From NCBI RefSeq assembly GCF_028561275.1, contig NZ_JAQQTF010000007.1, forward strand, positions 248,001-312,000: a stretch of 64,000 nucleotides of DNA, read 5' to 3'. This DNA is from Aureisphaera galaxeae. GTDB taxonomy: Bacteria; Bacteroidota; Bacteroidia; Flavobacteriales; Flavobacteriaceae. Every line of letters begins with the position of its first letter. Position 1 is the stretch's first letter. Below are positions 27,400 to 35,702 of this stretch, piece after piece. The notes below the pieces were generated by a model. That model saw nothing but the letters and a program-made list of their open reading frames with translations, did not search any database and was not told the DNA's origin. The position numbers were made by a program, and so were the translations under genes.

Positions 27400-27474
27400 A
27401 AAAAAAGGTAGACGAGAGTCTACCTTTTTTTGCCCCAAATCTACCATGAACTTAACCTACTTATGCTATGGTAT
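27400..27474 (-). ncRNA. Putative small RNA, copy A
   Basis: Read on the minus strand: a TATATTTG box (27479-27486) lies 5 bp before a stem-loop with arms TACCAT and ATGGTA (27473-27468 and 27447-27442). A conserved single-stranded GATTTGGGGCAAAA follows, then a terminator hairpin GGTAGAC-TCTC-GTCTACC (27424-27407) and T-run. A second copy with the same architecture lies 226 bp upstream. Conservation includes a one-base indel that would break any reading frame, so it is RNA rather than protein. Function unknown. Confidence 0.6.
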
Positions 27475-27626
27475 GGTTCAAATATAGCGCATAATTTTTC
27501 GGATGAAATAATTTTTTAGACCAAGGGCTTTTTTATTCGTTAAAAAGCATTTTTTTGATAAAAACCCTATTAATGTAGTAGGAAATAGGCTTCAAAAATG
27601 CCTCTAAAAGGAAAGTGTATAAAAAT

Positions 27627-27700
27627 AAAAAAGGTAAACGAGAGTTTACCTTTTTTGCCCCAAATCTTACCATGAACTTAACCTACTTATGCTATGGTAT
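27627..27700 (-). ncRNA. Putative small RNA, copy B
   Basis: This has the same order as copy A: TATATTTG (27705-27712), 5 bp, arms TACCAT (27699-27694) and ATGGTA (27673-27668), the GGGGCAAAA stretch, then terminator hairpin GGTAAAC-TCTC-GTTTACC (27650-27633) and T-run. Compared with copy A, one stem pair changes from G-C to A-T on both arms, a compensatory change that keeps the hairpin. No good TTG lies at the expected -33 distance in either copy. The rest of the 27475-27823 stretch shows nothing else. Confidence 0.6.
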
Positions 27701-27823
27701 AGAGCAAATATAGAACATAAAATGAAAGTTCATGCAGATTTTTCCTACTTTTGGACTAAGTGTGATTTATCATCGATAAAATGCATTTTTACCGATTAAA
27801 TACACATTTTTTTAACAAAATCG

Positions 27824-29725
27824 CTAGTATGCGCGCGCAGGATTACCCTCGAAAAAGTGTACGAAAGCTCTATTAACCACCCGCTTACCTCCGTTGGTTG
27901 GGTAGTCTCCGGTAAAGTACCAATCCCCTAGATTTTTAGGGCAAGCCTTGTGCAGGTCATCCACCGATTGGAATATCACTTTTACCTCTGCTTTGATTTC
28001 TGCATCGCTAATGATTTCGGCAATCTTGTCAGAAATTTGTTCATCGGTAAAAGGCGCATATAATTCCTTTACATGGTTTATTATTTCTGCACCTTCTTCC
28101 TTCTCCAACTCGGCCTTACACTTTGCGTAAATGGTATCGATAATATTTTCGGTTCCGCGTTCCTTGTGCAATTCCCTGGCGGCATTAAAGGCTACCAAAC
28201 CTTCCAAACGCGCCATATCAATTCCATAACAGTCCGGATAACGAATCTGTGGTGCCGAAGAAACGACGATGATGCGTTTCGGATTCAATCGATCCAACAT
28301 CTTAAGGATACTTTTCTTCAAGGTGGTCCCCCTTACGATACTATCGTCAATGATCACTAAGTTGTCATCGGGTTTTACGAGACCGTAGGTAACATCATAA
28401 ACATGGGCCACCAAATCATCACGGCTACTATCCTCGGTAATAAAGGTTCGGAGCTTTACATCTTTAATGGCTAATTTTTCCGTTCGGATTTTATGGGAAA
28501 GGATTTCCGCCAAACGTTCGTTGGTCAAAGAATCCTTCTCCCTAAGGATGGCATCGTTTTTTTGCTGGTTCAATTCGTCCTGAGCTGCCTCCAACATTCC
28601 GTAGAAAGAAGTTTCTGCAGTGTTTGGGATAAAAGAGAAAACAGTATTTTCGGTATCGTGATCAATATATTCCAGTACTTTGGGCATGACCAATTTACCC
28701 AACATTTTGCGCTCTTGGTAAATCTCAGCATCACTTCCCCGCGAAAAATAGATACGTTCGAAAGAACAGGACTTACGCTCCAAAGGTTCTATAATTTCCG
28801 AAATTTTGGAGGTTCCATTTTTCTTCACAATTAGGGCGTGTCCAGGATCTAATTCCCGTACCGCTTCAAAAGGAACATTAAAGACAGTCTGAATCACGGG
28901 TCGCTCACTGGCCACAACCACTACTTCATCATCCTTATAGTAGTAGGCAGGACGAATCCCAGCTGGATCACGAAGTACAAAAGAATCTCCATGGCCAAGA
29001 AGTCCAGCCATTGCGTAGCCACCGTCCCAGTTCTTGGCCGACTTTTTCAAGATTTTTTCAATCTTCAGGTTTTCGGCAATGAAAGGGGAAGCTTTTTGTT
29101 TGTTAAGGCCACTTTCCTTCGCCTTCTTATATTGTTTTCTAACCGCGTCATCCAAGAAGTGACCAATTTTTTCCATCACCGTGATGGTATCCGCCTTTTC
29201 CTTGGGATGCATTCCTAATTTTATAAGATTTTCGAACAGCTCATTGGTATTGGTCATATTAAAGTTACCTGCAATGATGAGGTTTCTGTGCATCCAATTG
29301 TTCTGTCGAAGGAATGGGTGAACGGTTTCAATACTATTTCCGCCAAAAGTACCGTAGCGAACGTGCCCCAAAAACAATTCACCCAAATAAGGGATTTGTT
29401 TTTTCTGAGCCGCAATATCATTTTTTATTTCTGGAGATTTTTCGAATTCGTTATTGATGCGTGCATTAATTTGGGAAAATATATCCTGAATGGGTTGGGC
29501 GGCATTAGAACGGATCCTACTTATATATCGTTCTCCGGGATCCACATCCAGTTTAATGCTTGCAAAACCAGCACCGTCCTGTCCGCGGTTGTGTTGCTTT
29601 TCCATCATGAGGTACATTTTGTTTACCCCATAAAAAGCAGTTCCGTACTTTTCTTTGTAGTACTCCAGTGGTTTCAGCAATCGTACCAGTGCAATCCCAC
29701 ATTCATGTTTTAATGCATCACTCAT
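27824..29725 (-). CDS. Amidophosphoribosyltransferase-family protein, long Bacteroidota form
   Basis: This 633-residue PurF-type enzyme has an N-terminal class II glutamine amidotransferase domain. Cys9 follows a short propeptide (MSDALKHEC) and would be exposed after processing. Other motifs are HNRGQDGAG and LGHVRYGT. The C-terminal phosphoribosyltransferase domain has the PRPP loop LVIIDDSIVRGTTL near residue 450. The canonical enzyme catalyses the first step of purine synthesis. This one is about 130-150 residues longer than usual PurF because of inserts and a C-terminal extension, and may be the second PurF-like copy common in this phylum. Whether it is the main purine enzyme cannot be decided from the window. 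Confidence 0.88.
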   Translation of the reverse strand: MSDALKHECGIALVRLLKPLEYYKEKYGTAFYGVNKMYLMMEKQHNRGQDGAGFASIKLDVDPGERYISRIRSNAAQPIQDIFSQINARINNEFEKSPEIKNDIAAQKKQIPYLGELFLGHVRYGTFGGNSIETVHPFLRQNNWMHRNLIIAGNFNMTNTNELFENLIKLGMHPKEKADTITVMEKIGHFLDDAVRKQYKKAKESGLNKQKASPFIAENLKIEKILKKSAKNWDGGYAMAGLLGHGDSFVLRDPAGIRPAYYYKDDEVVVVASERPVIQTVFNVPFEAVRELDPGHALIVKKNGTSKISEIIEPLERKSCSFERIYFSRGSDAEIYQERKMLGKLVMPKVLEYIDHDTENTVFSFIPNTAETSFYGMLEAAQDELNQQKNDAILREKDSLTNERLAEILSHKIRTEKLAIKDVKLRTFITEDSSRDDLVAHVYDVTYGLVKPDDNLVIIDDSIVRGTTLKKSILKMLDRLNPKRIIVVSSAPQIRYPDCYGIDMARLEGLVAFNAARELHKERGTENIIDTIYAKCKAELEKEEGAEIINHVKELYAPFTDEQISDKIAEIISDAEIKAEVKVIFQSVDDLHKACPKNLGDWYFTGDYPTNGGKRVVNRAFVHFFEGNPARAY

Positions 29726-29752
29726 AATGCTCTCGGAAATAGTTATTTCAAA

Positions 29753-29780
29753 TAAAAACGCCCTGTACAGTCAGGGCGTG
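29753..29780 (-). terminator. Terminator after the PfkB-family kinase gene
   Basis: The hairpin ACGCCCTG-TACAGT-CAGGGCGT is followed on the minus strand by a T-run, just after the kinase stop and 28 bp before the PurF-like start. Confidence 0.75.
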
Positions 29781-29783
29781 GTT

Positions 29784-30707
29784 TTATGTCAATTCTATAT
29801 CAAATTGAGTCAAGTTCTTAAATTGTTGAAGGCGCCTATGCAATTCCTGTCTGGAGAGATCTTCCAATCGCTCCGTTCCAAATTTTTCCACACAAAAGGA
29901 AGCCAAGGCTGATCCATTTATGATGGCGGTCTTCATATTCTCGAAACTGTAATCTCCTGTTTTGGCCAAGTAACCTGTGAAACCACCGGCGAATGTGTCT
30001 CCCGCACCCGTTGGGTCGAAAACCTCTGCCAATGGCAGCGCTGGGGCATAGAACATTTCATCATTATGGAACAATAAGGCTCCGTGCTCTCCTTTCTTGA
30101 TTACAACATACCTTGGACCCATTTCATGGATTTTCTTGGCCGCGTTTACCAAGGAATATTCTCCAGTTAATTGGCGTGCTTCTTCATCATTAATTGTAAT
30201 AACATCTACTTTTTTAATTACCCTTAGTAATTCATCCAGCGTGTTGTCCATCCAGAAGTTCATGGTATCCAAAACGATAAGCTTGGGAGCATTCATCTGC
30301 TCGATCACTCCCAATTGAATGTCGGGGTGAAGGTTTCCTAGCATTACCACTTCTGCATCCTTATAGGAATCGGGAACGATAGGGTTGAAATCAGCTAAAA
30401 CATTCAATTCTGTTGCCAAGGTATCACGGGAATTCATGTCATTGTGATACTTCCCAGCCCAGAAAAATGTTTTTTCTCCTTCTATAATATCTATGGAGTC
30501 TGTGTGAATTCCTTTCGACTGCAATAAGGAAATGAAATCCTTCGGGAAATCGTCTCCTACCACAGATATAATACAAGAATCTACTTGAAAATAAGAGGCT
30601 GCTAAACCAATAAATGGAGCCGATCCTCCGGGTATCCTTTCGGCGCTTCCGAAAGGGGTTTCGATACTATCGATATTTACCGATCCTACGATTACAAGTT
30701 TGCCCAT
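29784..30707 (-). CDS. PfkB/ribokinase-family sugar or nucleoside kinase
   Basis: This 307-residue protein has the two-glycine motif (GSAERIPGGSAPF) near residues 28-40 and the catalytic PfkB signature DPTGAGDTFAGG near 235-246, whose Asp acts as base. The family phosphorylates sugars, nucleosides and similar alcohols with ATP; the substrate cannot be read here. The start is set at ATG 30707 (MGKLVIVGSVN) because a promoter-like box at 30733-30740 would lie inside a gene starting at the upstream ATG 30743. It is followed by its own terminator and then the PurF-like gene. Confidence 0.85.
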   Translation of the reverse strand: MGKLVIVGSVNIDSIETPFGSAERIPGGSAPFIGLAASYFQVDSCIISVVGDDFPKDFISLLQSKGIHTDSIDIIEGEKTFFWAGKYHNDMNSRDTLATELNVLADFNPIVPDSYKDAEVVMLGNLHPDIQLGVIEQMNAPKLIVLDTMNFWMDNTLDELLRVIKKVDVITINDEEARQLTGEYSLVNAAKKIHEMGPRYVVIKKGEHGALLFHNDEMFYAPALPLAEVFDPTGAGDTFAGGFTGYLAKTGDYSFENMKTAIINGSALASFCVEKFGTERLEDLSRQELHRRLQQFKNLTQFDIELT

Positions 30708-30732
30708 GTAGCAAGCATTTATAATGAAGGGG

Positions 30733-30740
30733 CAAAGATA
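30733..30740 (-). promoter_or_regulatory. -7 element of the PfkB-family kinase gene
   Basis: TATCTTTG on the minus strand lies 25 bp before ATG 30707. The nearest TTG upstream is 24 bp away, slightly too far. It supports the shorter start. Confidence 0.5.
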
Positions 30741-30800
30741 CAATTTTTACAGGTTTTACCATCCCAAAAATGCCTTCGGTCTTATTGCAGGATTATTAGG

Positions 30801-31391
30801 TTAACTTCCAATCTGCTGAAGGTGGGAAAAAGTCTTGTAAGGCCCTTTAATTAACAGGGAATTGGTCACCACAGGAGGAAGCGAGCCTTCGGGATCCAAG
30901 TAGAGTTGTTGGGTGATAGTGGTGGTTCCGTCTTCTTCTTCCAATAACCAGAATCCTTCTACTTGTTGTATGCGAATGGCATTTTCTACTATAGGAATGC
31001 CGTCTGGTAAACTTTCTATATGAAGCATAACCTTCTTGCTCGAGATTCTTTCTACCGTAAGTTGGGTGACTACGTCTCGGTTTTTAATGGGCCATGGTAG
31101 TTTTTTCAGCGCATAGAATACATGCTGGTTTTCGCCCTTTTGGGTTACATAGTAGCTCTCTCCCGAAATAGGCTCTTCGGTATATTTTGGAGCATCCAAT
31201 AGCTCATCTAGAATGGATTGAAGTGGAACATCTACTTGGGTCATGGCCTTGTATTCCTTCAATTTGGAATCTGGCACCATACGGGTGTAAATACGAATGC
31301 CCGAAGCATCCTTTTTAAGAGTCCAAGGGGTTTGCGCAAAGACAAGGAATGATTGAAAAATTAAAGCCAGGGTAAAAACGATGCGCCACAT
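30801..31391 (-). CDS. Secreted START-domain (SRPBCC fold) protein
   Basis: This 196-residue protein has a signal peptide (VFTLALIFQSFLVFAQ) and a START-type lipid-binding domain (WTLKKDASGIRIYTR, ALKKLPWPIKNRDVV, the motif pattern of StAR-related proteins). The family binds hydrophobic ligands in a helix-grip cavity; a periplasmic lipid-binding role is likely but the ligand is unknown. It follows purN and the RNase H gene on the same strand, 68 bp after the latter, so it may be the end of that transcript. Confidence 0.82.
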   Translation of the reverse strand: MWRIVFTLALIFQSFLVFAQTPWTLKKDASGIRIYTRMVPDSKLKEYKAMTQVDVPLQSILDELLDAPKYTEEPISGESYYVTQKGENQHVFYALKKLPWPIKNRDVVTQLTVERISSKKVMLHIESLPDGIPIVENAIRIQQVEGFWLLEEEDGTTTITQQLYLDPEGSLPPVVTNSLLIKGPYKTFSHLQQIGS

Positions 31392-31459
31392 ATCAATTCT
31401 TTTAGCTCTTTAGTTCGCGCATGAAGAGGCAACATTACAAACTGGAGCAAAAAAATATT

Positions 31460-32095
31460 TTATTTTCTGCCGAAATCGGCGGGGATTTCACCCCAAGCCT
31501 TCGTCTCCCACTTTACGACTTTCGTGTCATAGGAATTCTCTTTGAGCCAAGCTTCCGCACGGGCTACCAGTTCGAAAAGCTTCTGATTTTTTCGGGTGCG
31601 CTTTAGTTTGGTATTGCACTTTTTGCGTTTTACCCAACCCATGGCGATGCGGGAATCACTATAGATAAGACGATCGCTTTTTTTCTGTTTCAAGTATGCC
31701 AACCCATGTACAAGAGCCAAAAACTCACCTATATTATTAGTCCCCTGATCGAAGGGCCCCTGATGAAAAAGCTGTTTATGGGTTTGGGTGTCTACACCCC
31801 TGTATTCCATTTTCCCAGGATTACCACTGGAAGCAGCATCGACCGCAATGGAATATAGATTGGGTTCGCCAATCTTGGCAAGCTCTTCCTTGGTTAATGC
31901 CTTCTTCTTGGTGTTTTTGCCTTTGTAGTCTGCATACTCCTTATTATAGGCTTCCTTGGCTTCTGCAAAGGTGGCAAACGATTTGTATTGGGCACCTTTC
32001 ACCCCGGCTATGGATCGTTTGCACTCCTCCCAGCTTCCGAAAATGCCGGCAGGATTGCCATACCAAACCACGTAGAACTTCTGTTTTTTTGCCAT
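31460..32095 (-). CDS. Ribonuclease H with N-terminal viroplasmin domain
   Basis: This 211-residue protein has an N-terminal viroplasmin/RNase H1 N domain (FYVVWYGNPAGIFGSWEECK) that binds RNA-DNA duplexes. The RNase H domain follows, with the acidic site residues visible in VDAASSGNPG (Asp), NNIGEFLALVHGL (Glu) and LIYSDSRIAMGWV (Asp). It removes RNA from RNA-DNA hybrids. The start lies 4 bp after the purN stop, so the two genes share a transcript. Confidence 0.9.
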   Translation of the reverse strand: MAKKQKFYVVWYGNPAGIFGSWEECKRSIAGVKGAQYKSFATFAEAKEAYNKEYADYKGKNTKKKALTKEELAKIGEPNLYSIAVDAASSGNPGKMEYRGVDTQTHKQLFHQGPFDQGTNNIGEFLALVHGLAYLKQKKSDRLIYSDSRIAMGWVKRKKCNTKLKRTRKNQKLFELVARAEAWLKENSYDTKVVKWETKAWGEIPADFGRK

Positions 32096-32099
32096 GAGA

Positions 32100-32681
32100 C
32101 TAGTCGTCGGATTCTTGCATTAATAATTCTTCAATAACGCAAGGAAAGTGTTCATATTCTAAGGCATGAACTTTTTTGGCCACATCTTCGGGCGTATCCT
32201 CTTTTTCCAATGTGGTTTTTTTCTGACAAATAATAGCGCCTTCATCGTAGGCTTCGTTTACATAATGGATGGTAATGCCACTTTCTTCCTCTTCATTTTC
32301 CACTACGGCTTTATGAACATTCATGCCATACATACCCTTCCCGCCATATTTTGGAAGCAAAGCGGGATGTATATTAATGACCTTATTTGGAAACTCGGCA
32401 AGGATGAGTTTGGGGAACATCCATAGAAATCCAGCTAAAACGATGAGGTCGGGTTGCAACTCCAGAAGGGTTTTTAAGACGCCGTTTTCGTCATGAAGTT
32501 CTGCTCTGGTAAAATGTGAGGCCTTTGTTTTCAGCGTTTTAGCACGCTCCAGAACTTTGGCATGCTCATTGTTAGACAGCACCTGAACGACCTCGGCAAA
32601 CGTCCCTTGTTGAAAGTATTCTATGATGTTTTGGGCATTGGTACCGTTACCTGAAGCAAAAACCACAATGCGTTTCTTCAT
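32100..32681 (-). CDS. purN: Phosphoribosylglycinamide formyltransferase
   Basis: This 193-residue, full-length enzyme transfers the formyl group from 10-formyl-THF to GAR in purine synthesis. It has the N-terminal VVFASGNGTNAQNI phosphate-binding loop, the catalytic region INIHPALLPKYGGKGMYG (Asn, His) and the Asp in EAYDEGAIICQ. It starts a minus-strand transcript with the RNase H gene, from a promoter at 32727-32760, and is divergent from acpP. Confidence 0.92.
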   Translation of the reverse strand: MKKRIVVFASGNGTNAQNIIEYFQQGTFAEVVQVLSNNEHAKVLERAKTLKTKASHFTRAELHDENGVLKTLLELQPDLIVLAGFLWMFPKLILAEFPNKVINIHPALLPKYGGKGMYGMNVHKAVVENEEEESGITIHYVNEAYDEGAIICQKKTTLEKEDTPEDVAKKVHALEYEHFPCVIEELLMQESDD

Positions 32682-32726
32682 AAGAGTTTACGGGGTGTTA
32701 AGAAGTAAATAATTAAAATAAGTTAC

Positions 32727-32760
32727 AAAAGTACGGCAATAGAGTTTTACTTCGCTCAAA
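32727..32760 (-). promoter_or_regulatory. Promoter of purN
   Basis: Minus strand: TTG (32758-32760), 23-bp spacer, TACTTTTG (32727-32734), 45 bp before the purN ATG. The spacer is at the long end of the accepted range. Confidence 0.55.
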
Positions 32761-32818
32761 AATGATTAAATTGAGAACACATTTTATGTGCAATATGGTG
32801 TTTTAAATTAAAAAATTT

Positions 32819-32826
32819 TATTTTTG
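32819..32826 (+). promoter_or_regulatory. -7 element of the acpP-fabF operon
   Basis: TATTTTTG fits TAnnTTTG and lies 32 bp before the acpP ATG. No clear TTG partner is seen; the upstream stretch is almost pure A/T. Confidence 0.55.
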
Positions 32827-32858
32827 CCACTTAAAATTAAATCTAAAAATTAAGAATT

Positions 32859-33092
32859 ATGTCAGACATTGCATCAAGAGTTAAAGCGATTATCGTAGAT
32901 AAATTAGGTGTTGACGAAAATGAAGTTGTAAACGAAGCTAGCTTCACGAACGACTTAGGCGCCGATTCATTGGATACGGTAGAGCTTATTATGGAATTTG
33001 AAAAAGAATTTGACATTCAAATTCCTGACGATCAAGCTGAAAATATAGCGACCGTAGGTCAAGCTATTTCTTACATAGAGGAAGCAAAGTAA
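32859..33092 (+). CDS. acpP: Acyl carrier protein
   Basis: This 77-residue acidic helical protein has the phosphopantetheine attachment Ser in [15 protein letters not shown]. It carries growing acyl chains in fatty-acid synthesis. It lies 12 bp before fabF, its standard partner. Confidence 0.97.
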   Translation: MSDIASRVKAIIVDKLGVDENEVVNEASFTNDLGADSLDTVELIMEFEKEFDIQIPDDQAENIATVGQAISYIEEAK

Positions 33093-33104
33093 AACTACTT
33101 CTTT

Positions 33105-34358
33105 ATGGAATTGAAGCGAGTTGTTGTAACAGGTCTTGGTGCCCTTACCCCCATTGGCAATAACATCCAAGAATATTGGGATGGACTTAGGAATGGAAAG
33201 AGTGGGTGTGCGCCCATAACCTATTTTGATACTGAAAAGTTCAAAACAAAATTCGCTTGCGAACTCAAAGATTACGATCCACAAAATCATTTTGACAGAA
33301 AGGAAGTCCGAAGATTGGACCGCTTCGCGCAATATGCTCTGGTTTCTAGTGATGAAGCCATTGAAGATGCGGGAATTAACCTGGACGAAATAGATAAGTT
33401 TCGCGTAGGGGTTATTTGGGGTGCCGGTATTGGTGGCTTGGAGACTTTCCAAAATGAAGTTATAAATTATGCAGGAGGGGATGGAACACCACGTTTCAAC
33501 CCCTTCTTTATCCCTAAAATGATAGCAGATATTGCCCCAGGTAATATTTCTATCAAGCACGGGTTCATGGGGCCTAACTATACGACGGTTTCCGCCTGTG
33601 CATCTTCCGCAAATGCCTTGATCGATGCATTGAACTACATCCGTTTGGGTCATTGCGATATGATAGTAACAGGAGGAAGTGAAGCTGCGGTAACCCAAGC
33701 CGGAATGGGAGGGTTTAATGCCATGCATGCACTTTCTACCCGAAACGACTCTCCGGAAACAGCTTCCCGACCTTTCGATGCTACACGCGATGGTTTTGTA
33801 TTGGGAGAAGGAGCTGGAGCCCTTATTTTAGAAGAGTACGAGCACGCCAAGAAGCGAGGGGCGAAGATCTATGCAGAAGTGATCGGTGGAGGAATGTCCA
33901 GTGACGCTTATCACATGACCGCGCCACATCCAGAAGGTATTGGTGTAGAAAGGGTGATGCTAAATTGCTTGAACAATGCGGGAATTTCCCCAGATCAAGT
34001 AGATGCCATCAATACACACGGTACATCAACCCCGTTGGGAGATGTAGCTGAGTTGAAGGCAATTACCAAAGTTTTTGGCGAGCACGCTAAAAACATTAAT
34101 ATTAATTCTACCAAGTCGATGACCGGGCACCTATTGGGTGCGGCTGGGGCTATAGAAGCCATTGCTTCTATTTTAGCTTTGGAGCATGGTGTTGTTCCCC
34201 CAACCATTAACCATACTACCGTCGACGAAAATATTGATCAATCGCTCAACCTCACATTGAACGAAGCCCAAGAACGGGATGTCAATGTCGTCATGAGTAA
34301 TACCTTTGGTTTTGGGGGTCATAACGCTTGTATTCTTTTCAAGAAGTTAGACGCCTAA
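33105..34358 (+). CDS. fabF: 3-oxoacyl-ACP synthase II
   Basis: This 417-residue thiolase-fold condensing enzyme has the active-site Cys in TVSACASSANAL (about residue 165) and the two His in NTHGTSTPLGD and KSMTGHLLGAAGA. It elongates acyl-ACP with malonyl-ACP in type II fatty-acid synthesis. It sits in an acpP-fabF-rnc array with gaps of 12 and 5 bp. Confidence 0.97.
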   Translation: MELKRVVVTGLGALTPIGNNIQEYWDGLRNGKSGCAPITYFDTEKFKTKFACELKDYDPQNHFDRKEVRRLDRFAQYALVSSDEAIEDAGINLDEIDKFRVGVIWGAGIGGLETFQNEVINYAGGDGTPRFNPFFIPKMIADIAPGNISIKHGFMGPNYTTVSACASSANALIDALNYIRLGHCDMIVTGGSEAAVTQAGMGGFNAMHALSTRNDSPETASRPFDATRDGFVLGEGAGALILEEYEHAKKRGAKIYAEVIGGGMSSDAYHMTAPHPEGIGVERVMLNCLNNAGISPDQVDAINTHGTSTPLGDVAELKAITKVFGEHAKNININSTKSMTGHLLGAAGAIEAIASILALEHGVVPPTINHTTVDENIDQSLNLTLNEAQERDVNVVMSNTFGFGGHNACILFKKLDA

Positions 34359-34363
34359 ACCCT

Positions 34364-35101
34364 ATGACTTCCTTAAAAAACATATTCACTTCCCGTTCTG
34401 AAAAGGACGGAAAGTTTTATGTACAGATAAAAAAGATACTGGGATTTAAACCCAGCGACATTTCTATCTATGAGGAAGCCTTTACCCATCGTTCCATGAA
34501 TACTACCAACAACGATGGACAACCACAGAATTATGAGCGTTTGGAATTTTTGGGAGACGCCATGTTGGGTTCGGTAATCGCAGCACACCTCTTCAAAAAA
34601 GTACCAGGAGGCAATGAAGGCTACCTCACCAAAATGCGTTCTAAAGTAGTAAGCCGTGAGCACCTCAACGAATTGGGAAGGGATCTTAACCTCATCAGTC
34701 TGGTAAAGACCAATATTTCAACCAAGCAATTCGGGGAAAACATCCATGGGAATGTATTCGAAGCACTTGTAGGCGCCATTTATCTGGATAAAGGCTACAA
34801 GTATTGCGAAAAGTTTATTCACCGTAGGGTCATTAAACCCTATGTGGATATTCAGAAATTGGAAGGGAAGATCATTAGCTATAAGAGCCTTTTTATAGAG
34901 TGGTGCCAAAAGAATAAGAAACCCTTCAAATTCAATGTATACGAGGACACTGGGAACGATCCTTTGAAACACTTCGCGGTAAAGTTGGAATTGGAGCAGA
35001 ACACGGTAGCCAAAGCGAGGGCTACGTCCAAGAAAAAAGCCGAAGAAAGAGCGGCTAAGCGCGCTTATTACAAACTTCAGAAACAAATGCAAGTGCAATA
35101 A
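34364..35101 (+). CDS. rnc: Ribonuclease III
   Basis: This 245-residue protein starts at ATG 34364, 5 bp after the fabF stop; an upstream in-frame start would overlap fabF by 31 bp. The RNase III signature NYERLEFLGDAMLGSVIA is followed by a second acidic site (ENIHGNVFEALVGAIYLDKG) and a C-terminal double-stranded RNA-binding domain ending in the KKKAEERAAKRAYYKL helix. It processes rRNA and other structured RNAs. Confidence 0.95.
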   Translation: MTSLKNIFTSRSEKDGKFYVQIKKILGFKPSDISIYEEAFTHRSMNTTNNDGQPQNYERLEFLGDAMLGSVIAAHLFKKVPGGNEGYLTKMRSKVVSREHLNELGRDLNLISLVKTNISTKQFGENIHGNVFEALVGAIYLDKGYKYCEKFIHRRVIKPYVDIQKLEGKIISYKSLFIEWCQKNKKPFKFNVYEDTGNDPLKHFAVKLELEQNTVAKARATSKKKAEERAAKRAYYKLQKQMQVQ

Positions 35102-35210
35102 CCATTGCATTGCCTTTTCGCAAACGTTTTCGAAAAGAATTAGCCTAAATTTAATGGTATTGCGGGATACATCCCGAAAACAATGTTTACTTTTAATAAA
35201 ATTTAGGGTC

Positions 35211-35702
35211 ATGGGAGTCCACAAAATCATTTTGGATGACGATTTCGCAGAGGAATTCTCGCTTATAGGCATTCACTGTAGTGAAGAGGACTATAAATTG
35301 GCTTATTTATTGAATAGCCAACTGGGATTTAGGCTGGGTCGCATGCGAAAGGATATTGTAATAGAAAAAGAAGATATAGAAGCCAGTTTCCCCATTTTCC
35401 AGTTCGATCATGAAACCCAATACACAACCTATTATCTAGTAGGGAACAAGTGCAAGTCCGAAGTGCTTCGTGAACAGGAAAATGCAGGTCTATTTGGAGG
35501 GGTAACTTCCGAAAAAATAGTGACCTCCTACCTGCTTCCAGAGTTTGAACAACCGGATTATTTCCTGAAGATCGAGTCGGATTATCTGCACATTCCGTTG
35601 CGAAAGCACATTGCCATGATCAATGAAATTAATCAGGTGATTTCTGCTTACGAAATAGATAGCGACAAAATAAAATCGAATAACCACTTAATATTCAACT
35701 AA
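35211..35702 (+). CDS. IPExxxVDY-type protein of unknown function
   Basis: This 163-residue protein lies between rnc and pyk, the usual place of the Bacteroidota IPExxxVDY family. The name motif appears in divergent form as LPEFEQPDYFLKI near residues 112-124. No enzymatic motif or membrane segment is seen. The ATG at 35211 fits family length; upstream in-frame codons would run through a small hairpin (CGGGATACATCCCG, 35163-35176). It ends with TAA directly before the pyk ATG, so the two are co-transcribed. Confidence 0.7.
   Translation: MGVHKIILDDDFAEEFSLIGIHCSEEDYKLAYLLNSQLGFRLGRMRKDIVIEKEDIEASFPIFQFDHETQYTTYYLVGNKCKSEVLREQENAGLFGGVTSEKIVTSYLLPEFEQPDYFLKIESDYLHIPLRKHIAMINEINQVISAYEIDSDKIKSNNHLIFN

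Noticed and set aside
26987-27447. Two minus-strand frames of 63 and 94 codons with near-identical sequence
   Set aside because: They lie in the 176-bp repeat and the small-RNA copy, run through hairpins and the palindrome, and exist only because the repeat has no stop in that frame.
32967-33728. 253-codon frame on the minus strand over acpP and fabF
   Set aside because: It is antisense to two certain genes and has no family-like pattern.
35163-35176. Hairpin CGGGATACATCCCG between rnc and the next gene as a terminator
   Set aside because: No T-run follows, and the downstream gene is probably read from the same transcript; it may be an RNase or leader structure but there is no support.
34718-35272. 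184-codon frame on the minus strand over rnc and the gap to the next gene
   Set aside because: It is antisense to the RNase III gene, with hydrophobic/aromatic-rich shadow composition.
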